From: Methylococcaceae bacterium UBA4132
Lineage (GTDB): Bacteria; Pseudomonadota; Gammaproteobacteria; Methylococcales; Methylomonadaceae
Length of the DNA: 45,006 nucleotides
NCBI GenBank assembly: GCA_002380945.1
Contig: DFWO01000178.1
Location: forward strand, 1 to 45,006
Reading direction: 5' to 3'
Shown: positions 41,662 to 45,006 of the stretch, one piece after another
How positions within the stretch are numbered: position 1 is the first letter of the stretch
Layout of the letters: each line of letters starts with the position of its first letter
Notes under the pieces: generated by a model
Seen by the model: the letters and a program-made list of their open reading frames with translations, nothing else
Told to the model about the DNA's origin: nothing
Database searches by the model: none
Made by a program: the position numbers and the translations under genes

Positions 41662-42264
41662 ATGAACAAACAATTCATCATCCACAAAAAAGAAATCGCT
41701 TATTCGGGCTTTTTTCGACTGGAAAAATATTGGCTGACGCATACTTTGTATGGTGGTGGTTGGAGCGAAGAAATTTGTCGGGAATTGTTTGTGCGGGGTT
41801 CGTGTGTCGCTGTGCTGTTATACGATCCGCACACGGATAAAGTGGTACTCATCGAACAATTTCGTGCAGGAGCTATACTTAATCCAGACAAAGCATGGCT
41901 GATTGAAATTGTCGCGGGAGCTATCGAAGAAGGCGAAACAGCGGTGGAAGTTGCGCACCGTGAAGCGTTTGAAGAAGCGGGCTGTGTAATTCAGGAACTG
42001 ATGCTGATTAGTGAGTTTTATACTACACCTGGTGGCATGGCTGAACGCATTAGTTTATTTTGCGGCAAAGTGGACAGCACACAAATCACCGACGGCATAC
42101 ACGGTTTAGAACATGAGCAGGAAGACATTTTAGTGCGTACCGTTGATTTTGCCGAGGCGTATCAAATGGTCGAAAACAACGAAATAGATTCGGCGATTCC
42201 GATTCTGGCAATTCAATGGCTGGCATTGAATAAAGAAAAATTGCAAGCCAAGTGGGTGAGTTAA
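41662..42264 (+). CDS. nudF: ADP-ribose pyrophosphatase (Nudix)
   Basis: NudF hydrolyses ADP-ribose to AMP and ribose-5-phosphate. The 200-residue protein has an intact Nudix box (GAIEEGETAVEVAHREAFEE then AG), with Gly86, Glu92, Arg100-Glu101 and Glu104-Glu105 in the right places. The Nudix-upstream segment VLIEQFRAGA and the following Pro-rich FYTTPGGMAERISLF are typical of ADP-ribose enzymes; the tail matches the family. AATAGGC precedes the ATG. Confidence 0.93.
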   Translation: MNKQFIIHKKEIAYSGFFRLEKYWLTHTLYGGGWSEEICRELFVRGSCVAVLLYDPHTDKVVLIEQFRAGAILNPDKAWLIEIVAGAIEEGETAVEVAHREAFEEAGCVIQELMLISEFYTTPGGMAERISLFCGKVDSTQITDGIHGLEHEQEDILVRTVDFAEAYQMVENNEIDSAIPILAIQWLALNKEKLQAKWVS

Positions 42265-42275
42265 ACAAATGAGGT

Positions 42276-42300
42276 AAAGACGTTTTACCGCAACGTCTTT
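42276..42300. terminator. Hairpin behind nudF
   Basis: AAAGACGTT (42276-42284) and AACGTCTTT (42292-42300) form a perfect 9-bp stem with a 7-nt loop, 12 nt after the nudF stop. Only a short T-run ends the stem, so it is a weak terminator candidate. Confidence 0.5.
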
Positions 42301-42338
42301 GCATGGCACGTCAATAATCAACAAAGGAGGCAAAGCAA

Positions 42339-42809
42339 ATGAACACAAGCACTTATTTTTCGACTAGCTTCGTCCTTATTGTCCTGCTACTGTCAGGCTG
42401 TGCCAGCGATTCGGAGGTTGCACCGATAAACTACCAACAATCTGATTCACCCGTCGTGAACTATGCTTTAAGTTTACAAGGTGCGCCTTATCATTACGGT
42501 TCTGATAATCCACAAGACGGTTTCGATTGCAGTGGTTTTGTGCATCACGTCTACCAACAGCAAGGCATTAGCTTACCGCGTACTACAGAAGACATGGCAA
42601 CTCAGCTCACGCCTGTTGAAAAAGAAGCGATACACTCAGGTGATTTAGTGTTTTTTGATACTAACGGTAAAACATTTTCTCACGTTGGGCTTTACGTCAA
42701 TAATGACCAATTTATTCACGCGCCCAGTCAGCGCACAGGTAAAGTATTGGTGTCTAGTTTGAAAAATGATTACTGGCAACAACATTTTGTTGGTGTGAGG
42801 CGACCGTGA
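42339..42809 (+). CDS. NlpC/P60-family cell-wall endopeptidase, lipoprotein
   Basis: The 156-residue protein has a lipoprotein signal (hydrophobic FVLIVLLLSGC, lipidated Cys21) and a C40 peptidase domain that cleaves peptidoglycan stem peptides. The catalytic residues are visible: Cys64 in DGFDCSGFVHHVY, His115 in FSHVGLYV and His127 in FIHAPS. It resembles E. coli Spr/MepS and NlpC. AAAGGAGG gives a strong ribosome-binding site. Ser22-type residue after the Cys is Ala, so outer-membrane sorting by Lol is expected. Confidence 0.92.
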   Translation: MNTSTYFSTSFVLIVLLLSGCASDSEVAPINYQQSDSPVVNYALSLQGAPYHYGSDNPQDGFDCSGFVHHVYQQQGISLPRTTEDMATQLTPVEKEAIHSGDLVFFDTNGKTFSHVGLYVNNDQFIHAPSQRTGKVLVSSLKNDYWQQHFVGVRRP

Positions 42810-42863
42810 GAAATTTTTTATAGTGACCACGCGCCAACGACTCTTGTCTTTTTATATAGACAG

Positions 42864-42905
42864 TAAAGCCGCTCGTGGTTCACGAGTTCACCACGAGCGG
42901 CTTTA
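42864..42905. terminator. Bidirectional terminator-like hairpin
   Basis: TAAAGCCGCTCGTGG (42864-42878) pairs perfectly with CCACGAGCGGCTTTA (42891-42905), a 15-bp stem with a 12-nt loop, between the convergent lipoprotein and DUF937 genes. A smaller alternative hairpin CTCGTG-GTT-CACGAG can form within one side. The inner CACCACGA sequence echoes the REP-like palindromes. Confidence 0.7.
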
Positions 42906-42945
42906 TTTATAACGGTAAAACTGATTGCTTTACTACACTTAAAGT

Positions 42946-43356
42946 TTATTTCATGAAATTTTTCAGTAATCCCAACGCGCCTTCTAGTTGATTACCTTCA
43001 GGTAAAGTACCAGAAGGACTGAGTTGGTCAATGACTTGGGGTAATAACTGTGCTAAATGACTGGATACGTCTTGAGAAGAAAGTCCGAATTTTTCCGCAA
43101 GACCCTGTAACGGCGTATTACCGATAACTGCTTCCAGTTGCTCTCCTGAAATCGCTAAATTTTGTCCTGTCCCAATCCATGAAGCGACAACACCACCAAG
43201 ACCTTTTTCTTCAAAATTACTGACAAGACCTTGAATACCGCCTGTCTGTGGATTATTGATTAAATTGATGATGTCCATCAACCCGATTTGTTTGCTGTTG
43301 TCAGTATCAGATAAAGTATCGGCAACTTGTCCAACGATTGAATCCAAAAGTCCCAT
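42946..43356 (-). CDS. DUF937 (YidB-like) protein
   Basis: From the ATG at 43356, which follows AGGGGG, the product has 136 residues and begins GLLDSIVGQVADTLSD. The body contains the family features GGIQGLVSNFEEKGLGGVVA and SWIGTGQNLAISGEQLEAVI, then GLSSQDVSSHLAQLLPQVID and a C-terminal LLKNFMK. DUF937/YidB proteins are small, mostly helical, cytoplasmic and of unknown role. A longer frame 19 codons upstream lacks support. Confidence 0.88.
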   Translation of the reverse strand: MGLLDSIVGQVADTLSDTDNSKQIGLMDIINLINNPQTGGIQGLVSNFEEKGLGGVVASWIGTGQNLAISGEQLEAVIGNTPLQGLAEKFGLSSQDVSSHLAQLLPQVIDQLSPSGTLPEGNQLEGALGLLKNFMK

Positions 43357-43485
43357 AATTCCCCCTAGTGATGATGCAATTAAGAAATTAACGTTTAGAT
43401 GTACTGAGTACATGTATTTTTCGACATTTACGCAATCGCAGAATACTCTTAATTCATTTGCAATGCGAATTTAGACACACGCAAA

Positions 43486-43516
43486 AAAAAAGCCCAACGA
43501 TGAGTTGGGCTTTTTT
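43486..43516 (-). terminator. Intrinsic terminator of the TonB-dependent receptor gene
   Basis: AAAAAAGCCCAAC (43486-43498) and GTTGGGCTTTTTT (43504-43516) form a stem with a 5-nt loop GATGA and a T-run in both directions, 11 nt after the receptor stop on the minus strand. Confidence 0.88.
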
Positions 43517-43527
43517 ATGACGGAGTA

Positions 43528-45006
43528 TTAGTAAGTGACTGTTAAACCAACATTATACGAACGGCCATAACCTGGTACTGGAACGATTGGATTTGCAGAA
43601 GCGACTTCACCCATATAAACACCGCCTAAAGGCAATGAGTAGTTTTTATCAGTCACGTTCTCTATCGCGGCATCAAGACGCAAATATTTCCAGTCGTAGT
43701 GAGTGCGTAAATTCAGCAGTGCATAACCTGCGGTTTTAGGTTCTAAACGAATCGCCTGCACTGTCTTTTTAGGTGCAACCAATTGTGTTTCAATCGTTGC
43801 GCCCCAACCACCCCATTTATAATCGAGGTCTAAAGTAGAATTCAGCGGCATCTGTTGATATAAGTTATCGTTAGAGGTCAGATTTTGACCGCGTACATAA
43901 CTTAAAATACCTCTGGTAGACAGGCTGCCATAGTTGTCCGTAGCTAATAACATCTTGCTACCTGAGGCATTAACACCCACCAATTGCGCTTCGTAGTTAC
44001 CCAATTGCAGCAATCTGAAACCGCCGCCACCGTGTGTAGTTGTAAAGCCTTTAGCGGTGTTATTACAGGTTACGCCATTGGCTTTTTGGCAAAAACCCGC
44101 ATCAATGTAGTTGTTCACATAAGTATAAAACGGCGTGATTTTGACATCCCAGTTTTCCTGTTCAGCATCATGCCAATTAGCGGTACCGCTGACGGTGTAG
44201 GCAACTTCTGGACTCAGATTGTTGTTACCCACATAACCATTACCATCACCATACCAGTTGTTCATTAGCATCGACATCGGCATGGTCATCGCCATTGCGC
44301 CCATACCCATCACTGTTCCCCTAGACCACGCAAAGCGTTCATATAAACTGGGCGCACGGGTTTTTCTGGCAAACCCTAATTCATATTGTTGCGTACTGTC
44401 AGGTGTATAACGTGCCAAAGCGGTAACATCAACAATGGCATCAGTACGCGCTTTATCCTGATTGTTAACCAGTGCGGCTTCGCGTGTTACCACGCCATAA
44501 TCGTAGACATTACCTGCGTTCATCTCAACGAGACCTGCCCGCACACCGAATTGTGTCAGCCACTTACTGTTCCAGTTGCTCTCCACTTCAGCAAAAAAAT
44601 CCAGTCTGTCGCGTTTGCCGTTGTTGATATTCCAAAAAGGTCCAGGACCGTTCATCATGGTCATCGGTTTATTGCCGATTGGATTCCACCAATCATTTAA
44701 ACGATAACGCTGATATTCACTGCCGACAGTCAATTGATGTTGTTCATTCAGATCAATAATGCCTTTAACTGCCAGACCCTGATTATAACTGTGAGTATTC
44801 ATTGGCATATTGCGGGGTGGGACGGTTCTATCAGCTTTATCAGGCAGGAAGTTCATGTAATGTTGAACGTCTTCATGATAGGCGCGGGTTTCCAATCGTC
44901 CCCAGTCAAATTTACTTTTAGTGCTGACATTGGCAAACCAACTGTCATCACCTGCCAAGTCCATACGCACGTTGGGAAAACCTTGATAGGGAATATTTTG
45001 TAATCC
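43528..45006 (-). CDS. TonB-dependent receptor, probably copper type (5' end outside window)
   Basis: The last 492 codons of an outer-membrane receptor barrel are present; the frame is open to the window edge, so signal peptide and plug domain are missing. The end AAIENVTDKNYSLPLGGVYM and VPGYGRSYNVGLTVTY with terminal aromatic residue is typical of TonB-dependent barrels and resembles the OprC/NosA copper receptors. Features fitting copper are methionine-rich stretches: NMPMNTH near 44800, PMTMMNGPG, and GMGAMAMTMPMSMLMNNWYG near 44270-44310, together with SLYERFAWSR and GDGNGYVGNNNLSPEVAYTV. Two cysteines (CQKANGVTC) may form a loop disulfide. It would be energised by TonB-ExbB-ExbD. Copper as substrate is an inference from family resemblance. 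Confidence 0.85.
   Translation of the reverse strand, partial: GLQNIPYQGFPNVRMDLAGDDSWFANVSTKSKFDWGRLETRAYHEDVQHYMNFLPDKADRTVPPRNMPMNTHSYNQGLAVKGIIDLNEQHQLTVGSEYQRYRLNDWWNPIGNKPMTMMNGPGPFWNINNGKRDRLDFFAEVESNWNSKWLTQFGVRAGLVEMNAGNVYDYGVVTREAALVNNQDKARTDAIVDVTALARYTPDSTQQYELGFARKTRAPSLYERFAWSRGTVMGMGAMAMTMPMSMLMNNWYGDGNGYVGNNNLSPEVAYTVSGTANWHDAEQENWDVKITPFYTYVNNYIDAGFCQKANGVTCNNTAKGFTTTHGGGGFRLLQLGNYEAQLVGVNASGSKMLLATDNYGSLSTRGILSYVRGQNLTSNDNLYQQMPLNSTLDLDYKWGGWGATIETQLVAPKKTVQAIRLEPKTAGYALLNLRTHYDWKYLRLDAAIENVTDKNYSLPLGGVYMGEVASANPIVPVPGYGRSYNVGLTVTY

Overview
The window looks like chromosomal DNA of a moderately AT-rich gammaproteobacterium. The evidence is an eight-gene F1Fo operon with an E. 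coli-like b subunit, followed by glmU and glmS, and close matches in length and motif to E. coli AtpA, AtpD, GlmS, QmcA, PmbA and class-2 PyrD. A TonB-dependent receptor resembling copper receptors (OprC/NosA type), a Methylococcales-like outer-membrane beta-barrel protein and an orphan O-carbamoyltransferase make a methane-oxidising Methylococcales bacterium plausible. That placement is an inference: no methane oxidation gene is in the window.

Layout. 1-602: the edge of an IS5-type transposase gene and a plasmid-type helix-turn-helix gene, where many gammaproteobacteria carry gidAB-parAB. 705-7710: a textbook promoter and atpIBEFHAGDC. The atpD-atpC spacer is 120 nt, unusually long, and contains a solitary sequence almost identical to a type I-F CRISPR repeat. 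7747-11051: terminator, glmU-glmS, terminator. 11255-13129: tonB-exbB-exbD, followed at 13175-13280 by a second, diverged copy of the glmS 3' end and its terminator. 13304-16285: an AEC-family carrier, convergent nfeD/qmcA and a small membrane protein. 16376-24877: a very large bacterial alpha-2-macroglobulin and glycogen phosphorylase, with a decayed toxin-antitoxin relic just behind it. 25104-30822: an ABC ATPase/permease pair, pmbA, and pyrD-thiO. 31139-34933: outer-membrane beta-barrel protein, proline iminopeptidase, carbamoyltransferase. 35187-39220: an Hsp70-like/DUF2760/small periplasmic protein cluster and htpX. 39337-42809: a PQQ-type sugar dehydrogenase, a MntA/HepT pair whose toxin has an in-frame stop, a further coding relic, nudF and a NlpC/P60 lipoprotein. 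42946-45006: a DUF937 protein and the incomplete TonB-dependent receptor.

How parts work together. The ATP synthase makes ATP from the proton gradient. GlmS and GlmU convert fructose-6-phosphate to UDP-GlcNAc for the envelope. TonB-ExbB-ExbD would energise receptors such as the one at the right edge. QmcA/NfeD and HtpX are membrane quality-control proteins. Remnants of mobile and conflict elements (IS5 end, plasmid HTH gene, two toxin-antitoxin loci, a possible methyltransferase tail, a solitary CRISPR-like repeat) sit between these housekeeping genes.

Intergenic DNA is rich in palindromes. Most striking are elements bounded by a CCACGAAAAGCACGAAA-type inverted repeat. Two fill the gap between convergent genes and begin only 5-6 bp after a stop codon; a third, degenerate one follows the alpha-2-macroglobulin gene. 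REP-like palindromes (core GAGCTTGTCGA) occur twice. No rRNA, tRNA or multi-repeat CRISPR array was seen.
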